NCBI RefSeq assembly: GCF_009765355.1
Contig: NZ_VTHK01000009.1
Location: forward strand, 1-64,000
Direction of reading: 5' to 3'
Length of the DNA: 64,000 bases
From: Amycolatopsis anabasis
GTDB taxonomy: Bacteria; Actinomycetota; Actinomycetes; Mycobacteriales; Pseudonocardiaceae
Numbering within the stretch: the stretch's first letter is position 1; the number at the start of each line of letters is the position of its first letter. Shown piece by piece: positions 1 through 8,160 of the stretch. The translations under genes were made by a program, and so were the position numbers. The notes below the pieces were generated by a model. That model saw only the letters and a list, made by a program, of their open reading frames with translations, was not told the origin of the DNA and searched no databases.

Positions 1-446
1 TTGCATCGAGCCTCATACCCTTCTTTGTCGATCTTGGCGATCCAGTAGTTCGCCATCTTGCGCAGCGAGGACGGGTTCTTGCCCTGCAACCGGTTGGCCA
101 TGATGGCATCGACTTCGCGGGCTTTCTCGTCGCCCAAATAGGCCGTGGGTTCGGCGATCTTGGATGCTTTCTCCTCGTCGATCACCCCGCCCTCCATGGC
201 CTTCAAGGTCTCGGGCAGTCGCGTGGTCAGTGTCCGCGCGAGCGCCACCTTTCTCGCCGCCTTGTGCTCGGTCAGTTTCAGTATCCAGGCGACTTCGCCG
301 GGCACGCCACGGGATCTTCCTTGCAGGTTGTCCAGTTCCGCAATGGCTCTCAACTGCCGGGCCTGCGCCTTCGCGATCACCTCCCCTTCCGATTGAATAA
401 TGTCTTTCAGGCCTGCAAGTCTGGTATTTGTTTCCACGTCTCCCAT
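1..446 (-). CDS. DUF222/HNH (13E12 family) protein, N-terminal part, runs off the window
   Basis: This is the N-terminal 148 or so residues of a DUF222 protein; the rest, including the expected C-terminal HNH nuclease domain, lies beyond base 1. It is collinear without gaps, apart from scattered substitutions, with the N-terminal part of the complete gene at 13233-14381. Start choice: both copies share MG(D/G)VETNTRL, and this copy has an in-frame TGA seven codons upstream of the ATG at 446, so the longer N terminus open in the second copy is not conserved. No strong Shine-Dalgarno is visible. DUF222/HNH proteins belong to the 13E12 repeat family of actinobacteria, known from REP13E12 in Mycobacterium. 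Their biological role is unsettled. Confidence 0.8.
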   Translation of the reverse strand, partial: MGDVETNTRLAGLKDIIQSEGEVIAKAQARQLRAIAELDNLQGRSRGVPGEVAWILKLTEHKAARKVALARTLTTRLPETLKAMEGGVIDEEKASKIAEPTAYLGDEKAREVDAIMANRLQGKNPSSLRKMANYWIAKIDKEGYEARC

Positions 447-526
447 TTTATCGACAACGGAAGATCAACACCTTTCCCGAATGGGTGAATCTGGAACTAA
501 AACCAACGTAACCAAACGTGCTCATT

Positions 527-591
527 CCGTGGGGAACTGTCGCTGGTGACCAACGACGGGAATCGACCCGTGGAGCGACAGTTTCCCACGG
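527..591. repeat. Inverted repeat upstream of DUF222 gene, copy 1
   Basis: The arms at 527-544 and 574-591 are complementary over 18 bases with one mismatch (arm core GTGGGGAACTGTCGCT). The 29-base loop itself contains a small ACGGG/CCCGT inverted repeat. The same structure stands upstream of the second DUF222 gene at 14462-14526. It could be a terminator-like hairpin, a regulatory site or a terminus of a mobile unit; the sequence does not decide. Confidence 0.75.
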
Positions 592-705
592 CGCGCCGAA
601 GGCGTGCCTGAAACCCAACCCAACTCCCCAATCCGGCAACCACCGCTCGGACGTCAACCCGGCAACCCCTTGTCCCACCACCCCGTACACCGGCATACTG
701 CGCAC

Positions 706-1134
706 GTGCCTCGAACCTTCCAGGTCGTCATCGACTGCGAGAACCCGGACCGGATGGCGACTTTCTGGGCCGCCGCCCTGGACTACCAAATAGACACCGC
801 ACCGGAAGGCTATCCAACCTGGATGGACTACCAGATCGGAAAAGGCTTTCCGGAGCCCGACCGGGTCCGCTTCGCCGCGGTGAGCGACCCCGAGGGAGGC
901 GGGCGCATCTGCTTTCTCGCGGTCCCGGAGAAAAAGCACGGCAAGAACCGGCTGCACCTGGACATCCAGGCCACCGACCGGGAAGACTCCTTGGAACGGA
1001 AGGCAGAACGGGTCGACGCGCTGGTGGCCCGGCTGTGCGAACTGGGCGCTTCGGCCCGCCGGACCGGTCGTGAACGTGGTCAGTATTTCGTGACCATGGT
1101 AGACGTGGAGGGCAACGAGTTCTGCGTCCACTGA
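706..1134 (+). CDS. VOC superfamily (glyoxalase-like) protein
   Basis: A single-domain protein of 142 residues if started at the GTG at 706, where the typical VOC opening (QVVIDCENPDRMATFWAAAL) begins. A longer reading frame extends upstream to 604, but it is low-complexity and reaches into the end of the repeat, so the short start is preferred. The C terminus (TMVDVEGNEFCVH) is the usual end of the glyoxalase-like subfamily. VOC domains bind metals and small molecules in lyases, dioxygenases and resistance proteins; the substrate here cannot be told. It lies 24 bases upstream of an MFS transporter on the same strand, so the two may be co-transcribed. Confidence 0.75.
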   Translation: MPRTFQVVIDCENPDRMATFWAAALDYQIDTAPEGYPTWMDYQIGKGFPEPDRVRFAAVSDPEGGGRICFLAVPEKKHGKNRLHLDIQATDREDSLERKAERVDALVARLCELGASARRTGRERGQYFVTMVDVEGNEFCVH

Positions 1135-1158
1135 CGACCTCCCTGGGGATATAATTTG

Positions 1159-2457
1159 ATGCATGAAGGCGCGTTCCTGAACAGCGGCGTTCGACGTGCG
1201 GGTCGACGTCTGTTGCCATTCATGGCCCTGCTTTTCCTGGTGAACTATCTGGACCGGGTCAATGTGGGCATCGCCGCGGTGGAGATGAATGCCGACCTCG
1301 GATTCAGCGCCACCGCGTTCGGTCTGGGGGCGGGGCTCCTTTTCGCCGGTTACACGCTGTTCGAGCTGCCCAGCAACCTCATTCTGCGCCGGGTCGGCGC
1401 CCGGTTGTGGATCGCGGCGATCACCGCGAGCTGGGGCGTGTGCGCCACGGCGACCGCGTTCATCCAGGGCGAGACGAGCTTCTACCTGCTGCGATTCCTG
1501 CTCGGCGCCTGCGAAGCGGGGTTCCTGCCCGGGATGATCCTGTATCTCACGGACTGGTTTCCCCGATATGAACGCGGACGGTTCACCGCGCTCTTCATGC
1601 TCGCCGTGCCGGTCACCGTGGCGCTCGGCACGCCCCTGTCGACGCTGCTCATGGACGTCGACGCCTTCGGCCTGCCCGGCTGGCGGTTCATGTTCCTCGC
1701 CGAGGGCGCACCGGCCATCCTGCTCAGCCTGCTGGTGCCGAAGTTGCTGCCGAACCGGCCGGAGGACGCCCGCTGGCTGCCCGCGGAAGAGGCGATCGCG
1801 CTCCGCGACAAGCTCACCGCGGAGCACGGTGGCGTGGTCGAGCACGGAAGCGGTTCGCTGCGCGCGGCGCTGAGCGACTACCGGCTGTACGTGGTCGCCC
1901 TGATCGGGTTCGGCACCAGCGGCGGCCTCTACGCCCTCACCTATTTCCTCCCGCAGATCGTGGCGGGTTTCCGGAACGACTTCGGGATGCAGCTGTCCAC
2001 CTACCACATCGGCCTGATCACCGCGTTCCCGTCCGGGGCCGCCGCGGTGGCGATGTGGTTGTACGCGAGGAAATCCGACCGCGCCCGGGAACGCATCCGG
2101 CACATCGCCGTACCGCTCTTCCCGGCCGCGGCTGCCCTGGGCGCGGCGCTCTACCTCCGGTCGCCGCTGCTGGTCATGGTGGCGATCACGATCACCACGG
2201 TCGGCGCGTTCATCGTGCTGCCGGTGTGGTGGCAGCTCCCGGGGATGTTCCTGACCGGCCCGGGCGCGGCCGGTGGCATCGGGGTGATCGCGGCACTGGG
2301 CAACGCTTCCGGGTTCGTCGCCCCCTATCTCACCGGCTGGTTCAAGGATCTGACCGGCGATTACCGCCTGGGCATGCTGGTCATCGCCGGATTCATGGTG
2401 GTCGCGGCCGTGAGCGCCCTGCTCCTCGGCCGCGACCCGGCCTTCCGCCACCGCTGA
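1159..2457 (+). CDS. MFS transporter, anion:cation symporter (ACS) type
   Basis: A 432-residue membrane protein with about 12 predicted hydrophobic segments. The N-terminal NYLDRVNVGIA motif, the LRFLLGACEAGFLPG segment and LTDWFPRYERGR are characteristic of the ACS family of MFS carriers, which import organic anions such as sugar acids, phthalate or tartrate. The ATG at 1159 is preferred over the adjacent TTG. The gene follows the VOC gene closely and its 3' end overlaps the convergent WYL regulator by 65 bases. Substrate unknown. Confidence 0.85.
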   Translation: MHEGAFLNSGVRRAGRRLLPFMALLFLVNYLDRVNVGIAAVEMNADLGFSATAFGLGAGLLFAGYTLFELPSNLILRRVGARLWIAAITASWGVCATATAFIQGETSFYLLRFLLGACEAGFLPGMILYLTDWFPRYERGRFTALFMLAVPVTVALGTPLSTLLMDVDAFGLPGWRFMFLAEGAPAILLSLLVPKLLPNRPEDARWLPAEEAIALRDKLTAEHGGVVEHGSGSLRAALSDYRLYVVALIGFGTSGGLYALTYFLPQIVAGFRNDFGMQLSTYHIGLITAFPSGAAAVAMWLYARKSDRARERIRHIAVPLFPAAAALGAALYLRSPLLVMVAITITTVGAFIVLPVWWQLPGMFLTGPGAAGGIGVIAALGNASGFVAPYLTGWFKDLTGDYRLGMLVIAGFMVVAAVSALLLGRDPAFRHR

Positions 2458-3421
2458 CAGCGCGCGGGGAAAGGTTCGCCGCGCCGCGCCGGAACCGATC
2501 GGCCAGCTGCAGCAGCGCGTCGGCGAGTTCTGGTGGATCCTCGACCTCGAAGTCGACCTCGAGCGCGCCGAGCAGGAACGCCAGCGAATGCGGGGTGTCC
2601 GCGCCGAAGGTCAACCGGCAGGTGTGCTCGTCGACCGGCTCGATCCGCCCGTAGGTGGTGGCACTGCGCGCGTGCGGGGAGTCCGCCGGGGCGTGCAGCA
2701 GCACGGTGGCCTGGTACGGCCACATCCGCGCGACACCGCGGGAGACGAAGGCGGCCGCGTCGCCGCCCGGGATCTCGCGGGGCGCGAAGCGCGGGCCGGT
2801 CGGGATCCGGGGACGCATCCGGTCGACCCGGAAGGTGCGCCAGCCCTCCCGTTCGACGTCCCAGGCGACCAGGTACCACCGGCGCCCCCAGGTCACCAGC
2901 TCGTGCGGTTCGGTGATCCGCACGCTCTCCTCGCCGTGGTGGCCGTGGTAGTCGAAGCGCAGGCGCTGGCGATCCCGGCAGGCGGCGGCGATGGCGGTGA
3001 GCACATCGGCGTCCACGGACGGCGTGCCGGGGATCTCCACGGTGGAGACCCGCAGGGCGTCGATGCGGTGCCGCAGCCGGGGCGGCAGCACCTGCTCGAG
3101 TTTGACCAGGGCCCGCAGTGCCGTCTCGCCGATGCCGGTGACGCTGCTGCCGGTCGCGGTGCGCAGCCCCACGGCGACGGCGACGGCCTCCTCGTCGTCC
3201 AGCAGGAGCGGCGGGAGTTCGGCGCCGGCGCCGAGCCGGTAGCCGCCGGCCGGACCCATGTCGACCTGGATCGGGTAGTCGAGGTCGCGCAGCTTGTCGA
3301 CATCGCGGCGGACGGTCCGGGTGCTCACCCGCAGCCGCTCGGCGAGTTCCGCACCGGACCACTCGCGGCGCGTCTGCAGCAGGGCGAGCAGTTTCAGCAA
3401 GCGGGCCGAGGTCTCCTTCAC
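2393..3421 (-). CDS. WYL-domain transcriptional regulator (YafY type)
   Basis: A 342-residue regulator started at the GTG at 3421. Residues about 1-60 form a DeoR-type winged helix ([21 protein letters not shown]). A WYL domain follows at about residues 130-200 ([25 protein letters not shown]), and then the C-terminal WCX region. The last 30 or so residues are Gly/Arg/Pro-rich and read over the end of the convergent MFS gene, so they are probably not functional. The reading frame continues upstream through the divergent promoter into the epoxide hydrolase, but the family starts here. A palindrome in the 64-base divergent gap suggests auto-regulation and control of the epoxide hydrolase. Confidence 0.85.
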   Translation of the reverse strand: MKETSARLLKLLALLQTRREWSGAELAERLRVSTRTVRRDVDKLRDLDYPIQVDMGPAGGYRLGAGAELPPLLLDDEEAVAVAVGLRTATGSSVTGIGETALRALVKLEQVLPPRLRHRIDALRVSTVEIPGTPSVDADVLTAIAAACRDRQRLRFDYHGHHGEESVRITEPHELVTWGRRWYLVAWDVEREGWRTFRVDRMRPRIPTGPRFAPREIPGGDAAAFVSRGVARMWPYQATVLLHAPADSPHARSATTYGRIEPVDEHTCRLTFGADTPHSLAFLLGALEVDFEVEDPPELADALLQLADRFRRGAANLSPRAVSGGGRPGRGRGAGRSRPRPP

Positions 3422-3440
3422 ATTCGCCGAGTCTGCCAGA

Positions 3441-3467
3441 AGTGGAGGACAGGAGTTGTCCGCCACT
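3441..3467. promoter_or_regulatory. Putative operator of the WYL regulator
   Basis: An inverted repeat with 11-base arms, AGTGGAGGACA and TGTCCGCCACT, separated by GGAGT. Ten of 11 positions are complementary. It sits between the divergent WYL and epoxide hydrolase genes, where a shared operator would be expected. The assignment to this regulator is inferred from position. Confidence 0.6.
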
Positions 3468-3485
3468 GTTCCTACGGTGGGTGCC

Positions 3486-4631
3486 ATGGACGAAACCATC
3501 AAGCCCTTCCGCATCGACATCCCGCAGGCGGATCTGGACGATCTGACCCGGCGCCTGGCGGACACCCGCTGGCCGGAGGAGCCGCCCGGGGTCGGCTGGG
3601 CCAACGGCATCCCGGTCGGTTACCTGCGGGAGCTGGCGGAGTACTGGCGCACGCGCTACGACTGGCGGGCGGCCGAACGCAAGCTCAACGCGTTCCCGCA
3701 GTTCACCACCGAGATCGACGGGCACGACATCCACTTCGTGCACGTCCGCTCGCCGGAGCCGGACGCGCTGCCGCTGGTGCTCACGCACGGGTGGCCCGGT
3801 TCGCTCGTGGAGTTTCTCGACGTGATCGGCCCGCTCGCCGATCCGCGGGCCCACGGCGGCGATCCGGCCGACGCCTTCCACGTGGTGGTGCCCTCGCCGC
3901 CCGGATTCACGCTGTCCGGCCCCACCCGCGAGACCGGGTGGACGGTGTCCCGGGTGACCCGGGCGTGGGCGGAGCTGATGCGCCGCCTCGGCTACTCCCG
4001 GTACGGGGCGCACGGCGGCGATTTCGGTTCCCTGGTCTCGCGCGAACTCGGGCTCGTCGACGCCGAGCACGTGGCCGCGGTGCACCTCACCTCGGTCTTC
4101 TCCGCGAGCGCCACCCAGGAGAACGCCGACTTCTCCGTCGAAGCGGAGAAGCGCAGCGTCGAGAAGCAGTTCCGGTACGAGTACGAGCTCGGTGGCTACG
4201 CCGCCATCCAGGGCACCAAACCGCAGCTGATCGCCTACGGGCTCACCGATTCGCCGGTCGCCCAGCTCGCCTGGATCGCGGACGGGTTCAAGGCGTGGAC
4301 CGATGCCAAGGAGGTTCCCGAGGACGCGGTGGATCGGGACGCGATGCTGACCAACGTGATGCTCTACTGGCTCACCGGCACCGCGGGTTCCTCGGCCCGC
4401 TACTACAAGGAGGGCACCGAAACCTGGGGTGAACCGGAACCGGACTCGCGGACCCCGACCGCGGTCGCGGTGTTCCCGCACGACATCGCGCTGCCGATCC
4501 GCCGGCTCGCCGAGCGCAACAACAACATCGTGCGCTGGACCGAATTCGACCGCGGCGGTCACTTCGGCGCGATGGAGGAACCGGATCTGATCATCACCGA
4601 TCTCCGCGAAACCTTCCGCGATTACCGGTAG
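3486..4631 (+). CDS. Epoxide hydrolase (EPHN / alpha-beta hydrolase)
   Basis: A 381-residue protein with the N-terminal epoxide hydrolase domain (residues about 1-105, opening [20 protein letters not shown]) followed by an alpha/beta hydrolase fold. Visible motifs are the oxyanion HGWPGS, the nucleophile HGGDFGS (Asp), and the C-terminal [11 protein letters not shown] with the catalytic His. This is the microsomal-type epoxide hydrolase family that opens epoxides to diols. Length is normal. The ATG at 3486 is used; the frame extends upstream over the regulator start but without family similarity. Probably controlled by the divergent WYL protein. Confidence 0.88.
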   Translation: MDETIKPFRIDIPQADLDDLTRRLADTRWPEEPPGVGWANGIPVGYLRELAEYWRTRYDWRAAERKLNAFPQFTTEIDGHDIHFVHVRSPEPDALPLVLTHGWPGSLVEFLDVIGPLADPRAHGGDPADAFHVVVPSPPGFTLSGPTRETGWTVSRVTRAWAELMRRLGYSRYGAHGGDFGSLVSRELGLVDAEHVAAVHLTSVFSASATQENADFSVEAEKRSVEKQFRYEYELGGYAAIQGTKPQLIAYGLTDSPVAQLAWIADGFKAWTDAKEVPEDAVDRDAMLTNVMLYWLTGTAGSSARYYKEGTETWGEPEPDSRTPTAVAVFPHDIALPIRRLAERNNNIVRWTEFDRGGHFGAMEEPDLIITDLRETFRDYR

Positions 4632-4778
4632 CGGGACGGCGGCGCCGCGATCTTCGCCATCGACCCGACCGATTCACTGTCCACAGTGGAACGAGGCGAG
4701 GTGGCCGCGGAGGGCGAGCGCCTGCTGCGGTTCGCCGAGGAGCACGATATCCGGTTCCTTGGCGAACCGGCCCGGTGA
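4632..4778 (+). pseudogene. C-terminal remnant of an AlkZ-like winged-helix protein
   Basis: Directly after the epoxide hydrolase stop, and in the same frame, 48 codons read without a start codon to a TGA at 4776. The segment ERGEVAAEGERLLRFAEEH followed by DIRF resembles the extreme C terminus of the winged-helix DNA-binding (AlkZ/YcaQ-like) family. No other part of such a gene is present. It is most simply a deletion remnant. The similarity is judged by eye over a short stretch, so confidence is limited. Confidence 0.4.
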
Positions 4779-4871
4779 CCGGCTAGTATCGGCCGCATCG
4801 CCGAAAGCAGGGAACCGACGCAGCACCGCGACGCCGGGTGGCGCCGCGGAGCCGCCGGGCGCGCGCTGGCG

Positions 4872-5195
4872 GTGCTGTTCGCGTTCCTGCTGACCGCGGT
4901 CGGCGCCACCACGGCGACGGCCGGTGCCGCGCAGCTCGCGCCGGGGCCGCGGCAGGCGACGAACGCCCAAGCCGCGCCGGGGGTCAAGAGCGCCCCCGCA
5001 CCGGTGGCGAACCGGCAGCACGTCGCGCAAGCCCACGCGCACGATCTCCCGTTCTCCGAGCCGCCGACCGCCTGGTCGGCGTGCCCCGTGCTCATCCCGG
5101 CCGGGCCTGGTGCCGCGCCGGATCCGGCGAGTAACGCGGCGCCGCGTTACGTTTCCGGCGGCCGGGCTCCTCCGTCCCGCCAGCCGGTTCGGTAA
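4872..5195 (+). CDS. Small Pro/Ala-rich putative exported protein
   Basis: A 107-residue frame beginning at a GTG with a hydrophobic segment (LFAFLLTAVGATTATAGAAQL) that resembles a signal peptide, followed by a Pro/Ala/His-rich tail. The frame is open upstream to the TGA at 4776 and those codons would supply the expected basic N-region (RRGAAGRALA), but they contain no ATG or GTG, so the true start is uncertain. No family is recognised. It stands 88 bases before secDF. Confidence 0.45.
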   Translation: MLFAFLLTAVGATTATAGAAQLAPGPRQATNAQAAPGVKSAPAPVANRQHVAQAHAHDLPFSEPPTAWSACPVLIPAGPGAAPDPASNAAPRYVSGGRAPPSRQPVR

Positions 5196-5283
5196 TTCGC
5201 CGCAGCCCGCGAAAACCGCGGTGCGGCGCCGGTTCCGCGCGTTTCTTCGCGTGGAGTTGTTCCTGACGGAGGATTCAGTCACC

Positions 5284-7623
5284 GTGTCGCGCTCCCGTGC
5301 GCGGCGGGGGACGATCGGGCGTGCCGTGGTGTCGCTCGTCGTTCTCGCCGCGTCTGCTTACCTGTTGCTCACCACCGCCCCGCGCCTGGGCCTCGATCTG
5401 CGGGGCGGAACCCAGATCGTGGTGGAAACCCGGAACTCACCGACCGTCGTCGCGGACGCGGAGGCCACCGACCGCGCGCTGGAAGTGCTGCGCCGCCGGG
5501 TCGACGCGCTGGGCGTGGCCGAACCGATGCTGGCCCGCTCCGGCGACAACCGGATTGTCGTCGAACTGCCCGGCGTGCAGGACCCCGACGAGGCGGTGGC
5601 CATGATCGGCCAGACCGCGCAGCTCACCTTCCGCCCGGTGCTGGGCATCGAGGCGCCCGGATCCCCGGGGGAGGGCACGGCCCTGCCCGATGAGGAAGGC
5701 AGGCCGCTGCAGCTGGGCCCGCCCGCGCTCAGCGGGGACGGCGTCGAGCGCGCGCGGTCGGGCACTAACCCGCAGGCCGGGCCCGGCTGGTTCGTCAACG
5801 TCGAATTCACCGGCCCCGCCGCCGATTCGTGGCAACGGCTGACCGGCCGGGCGGCCTGCTTCCCGCCGGGCGACCCGCAGCGCCGGGTGGCGATCGTCCT
5901 GGACAACCGGGTGATCTCCGCCCCGCAGGTCGATCCGCAGATCCGCTGTGACACCGGGATGGGCGGCGGCACCACCACCATCACCGGCCGGTTCACCCAA
6001 GACCAGGCCAACGACCTGGCCAAACTGATCAGCGCCGGCGCCCTCCCCGTTCCGGTGGAGATCATCGAGCAACGCACGGTCGGCCCGACCCTGGGTGCCG
6101 AGGCGATCGAGGCCAGCGCGTGGGCGGCCGTGGCCGGGCTCGTCCTCACCGGGCTGTTCCTGCTGGCGGCCTACCGGCTGGCCGGGCTGGTCGCCGTGCT
6201 TTCGCTGCTGGGCTACGCGCTGGTCGCCTACGCCGCGCTGATCGCCCTCGGCGCCACCCTCACCCTGCCCGGCCTGGCGGGATTCGTGCTGGCGATCGGG
6301 ATGGCCGTCGACGCCACGGTGCTCGTCTTCGAACGGGCCCGGGAGGAACGCGCGGCCAGACCGAACGGTTCGCTGGCCCGGGCGGGCGACCGGGGTTTCC
6401 GCGGCGCGCTCTCGGCGATCGTCGATTCCAACGTGACCACGCTGCTGGCGGCCGGGTTGCTCTTCTGGCTGGCGTCCGGACCGGTGCGCGGGTTCGGCGC
6501 CACCCTCACCGTCGGCGTGCTGGCCGCGCTGTTCACCTCGTTCGTGCTCGTCCGATCGTTGCTGCCGCTGGCACTGCGGTCCGCGCCGCGCAAGCGGCCG
6601 CAGCTGAGCGGGCTCGCGCACGAGGGCCGGGTGCGGCGCTGGGTGGATCGCCGGAATCCCGGATTCCTGTCCCGGCCCCGGCGCTGGCTGGCCGCGGCCG
6701 GGGTGGCCGTGGGACTCGCGGTGGCCGGGCTGGCGGTCGCCGGTCCGAACCTCGGCGTGGAGTTCACCGGTGGCCGGGTGCTCGACTTTTCGACCGCCGC
6801 GGTGTCCGATGTGGACAGGGTGCGGGCCGCCGTCGTGGACGCGGGCTTCGGTGACGCGGTCGTGCAGACCTCCGGCGACCGCACCATTTCCGTGCGCACC
6901 GGCCCGGTGGACCAGCCGGCCGCCGAACGCATCCGCGCGGCCGTGGCCACCGTGGGCGGGGAGACAACTCAAGTACGAGACGAAAGGATCGGCCCCAGCC
7001 TCGGCGCCGAACTGCGCGCCAACGCCCTGCTCGCCCTCGGGCTCGCGGTGCTGGCGCAGCTGGTCTACCTGGCGATCCGGTTCGACTGGCGCCTCGGCGT
7101 GGCGACCGTGGTCGCGCTCGCCCAGGACGTCCTGCTCGTGGTCGGGGTGTTCGCCTGGCTGGGCAAGACGTTCGACGGGGTGTTCCTCGCCGCGTTGCTG
7201 ACCATCATCGGGTACTCGGTCAACGACTCGGTCGTCGTGTTCGACCGCGTCCGGGAACTGCGCGCGGCTCGGCGGCAGGAACCCTTCGCCCGGGTCGTGG
7301 GCGCCGCGGTGCTGCAGACCCTGCCGCGCACGGTCAACACCGGCATCGGTGTGCTGTTCGTGCTCGGCGCGCTCCTGCTGTTCGGGGACGGGTCGCTCGC
7401 CGACTTCGCGCTGGCGCTGCTGCTCGGGGTGGTCGCCGGGACGGTCTCCACCGTCGCCACCGCGAGCCCGGTCGCCATCCTGCTCGAGGCGCGCGGTCGG
7501 CTCAGGGAGTCGCCGCCAGGCGCTCCCCGGCGGCCTGCGCGGTCTTCAGCTCGTAGGACAGCTGAGCGCACGCGGCCTGTCCCCGCGCGATCGCACCCGT
7601 CACCCGGAACAGGTACGCCGTGA
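5284..7623 (+). CDS. secDF: Fused SecD-SecF protein translocase subunit
   Basis: A 779-residue membrane protein. The SecD half has TM1 at about residues 15-32, the GLDLRGG motif at 36-42 and a periplasmic P1 region. Its TM bundle contains AVDATVLVFER, with the Asp (about residue 343) that aligns to the proton-conducting Asp of SecDF. The SecF half starts near residue 475, with LGVEFTGGRVLDF and YSVNDSVVVFDR. SecDF uses the proton gradient to pull exported proteins through SecYEG. A GGAGG site lies nine bases before the GTG at 5284. The 40-residue C-terminal tail is basic and Pro-rich, and its codons overlap the convergent gene by 122 bases. No yajC, ruvB or other usual sec neighbours are present, so this is probably a second, accessory copy. 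Confidence 0.92.
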   Translation: MSRSRARRGTIGRAVVSLVVLAASAYLLLTTAPRLGLDLRGGTQIVVETRNSPTVVADAEATDRALEVLRRRVDALGVAEPMLARSGDNRIVVELPGVQDPDEAVAMIGQTAQLTFRPVLGIEAPGSPGEGTALPDEEGRPLQLGPPALSGDGVERARSGTNPQAGPGWFVNVEFTGPAADSWQRLTGRAACFPPGDPQRRVAIVLDNRVISAPQVDPQIRCDTGMGGGTTTITGRFTQDQANDLAKLISAGALPVPVEIIEQRTVGPTLGAEAIEASAWAAVAGLVLTGLFLLAAYRLAGLVAVLSLLGYALVAYAALIALGATLTLPGLAGFVLAIGMAVDATVLVFERAREERAARPNGSLARAGDRGFRGALSAIVDSNVTTLLAAGLLFWLASGPVRGFGATLTVGVLAALFTSFVLVRSLLPLALRSAPRKRPQLSGLAHEGRVRRWVDRRNPGFLSRPRRWLAAAGVAVGLAVAGLAVAGPNLGVEFTGGRVLDFSTAAVSDVDRVRAAVVDAGFGDAVVQTSGDRTISVRTGPVDQPAAERIRAAVATVGGETTQVRDERIGPSLGAELRANALLALGLAVLAQLVYLAIRFDWRLGVATVVALAQDVLLVVGVFAWLGKTFDGVFLAALLTIIGYSVNDSVVVFDRVRELRAARRQEPFARVVGAAVLQTLPRTVNTGIGVLFVLGALLLFGDGSLADFALALLLGVVAGTVSTVATASPVAILLEARGRLRESPPGAPRRPARSSARRTAERTRPVPARSHPSPGTGTP

Positions 7624-7894
7624 GCTCGTCGAGCGCCGCGCTGTCCCCGGCGCCGCCCAGGCGGCCCGACCACATCTGCTGTTCCAGCCATTCGCCGAGT
7701 TCGGGCAGGGTCCGGGAAAGGTTGCCCACCAACAGTTCCAGCGACCCGAGCACCCGGCAGACATCGGCCGGGCCGCGGATGCCGTCCGGGTTTCCCGCGG
7801 CGCAGGCCTGGTTCAGCGCACGGTTCACGTCACGCACCCGCTCACCGAGCGCGAGCACCGCGTTCCCTGCCGTCCCATTGCCGGTTTCTCCCAT
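7502..7894 (-). CDS. Conserved-looking hypothetical protein, helical
   Basis: A 130-residue soluble, largely helical protein with two Cys near the middle and one near the C terminus. The ATG at 7894 has a GAGGA site seven bases upstream; the GTG two codons earlier sits too close to that site. The 3' end overlaps secDF by 122 bases on the other strand. Codon composition on this strand looks normal. No family recognised. Confidence 0.6.
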   Translation of the reverse strand: MGETGNGTAGNAVLALGERVRDVNRALNQACAAGNPDGIRGPADVCRVLGSLELLVGNLSRTLPELGEWLEQQMWSGRLGGAGDSAALDELTAYLFRVTGAIARGQAACAQLSYELKTAQAAGERLAATP

Positions 7895-8160
7895 GATCAC
7901 GTCCTCACACCACCAATTGATGAGGAGGAGTACCCGCCGGACACAGGTTCAAACCACGCGGCCAGGAAGTTCTGTCCGATGTGCGCACCAGCGCCTCGCC
8001 GAAGGCGCGCAACCGGATGAGGGGATCCTCGTCCGGATTTTCGCGGCAGGCGAGTGCTTCCTTGGTCGCGCCGGGCTCGGGACCCCTCCCGGGCGGTATG
8101 TGCAGGGTGGTGCGCACGCCTTGCGGGTGGCGTTCGTTTCCAGGTCGAGGAGGGTCGACG

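Larger units (their letters stand above)
1..626. repeat. 13E12-like repeat, copy 1
   Basis: Bases 1-626 align without gaps to 13936-14561 at a constant offset of 13,935 bases. Only scattered substitutions occur through the coding part and about 180 bases upstream of it. Identity stops sharply after CAACTC at 621-626. The shared block therefore includes the DUF222 gene, its upstream region and a long inverted repeat, which looks like one duplicated or mobile unit. The left end is outside the window. Confidence 0.9.

Noticed and set aside
448..2451. Long minus-strand frame over the VOC and MFS genes
   Set aside because: Composition is Arg/Gly/His-rich shadow sequence; the plus-strand genes have family motifs and ribosome-binding sites.
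4679..4691. Recurring TCCACAGTGGA motif (also near 10663 and, as TCCACTGTGGA, 56101)
   Set aside because: Short, found in unrelated contexts including a gene remnant; too little to call a functional site from this window.
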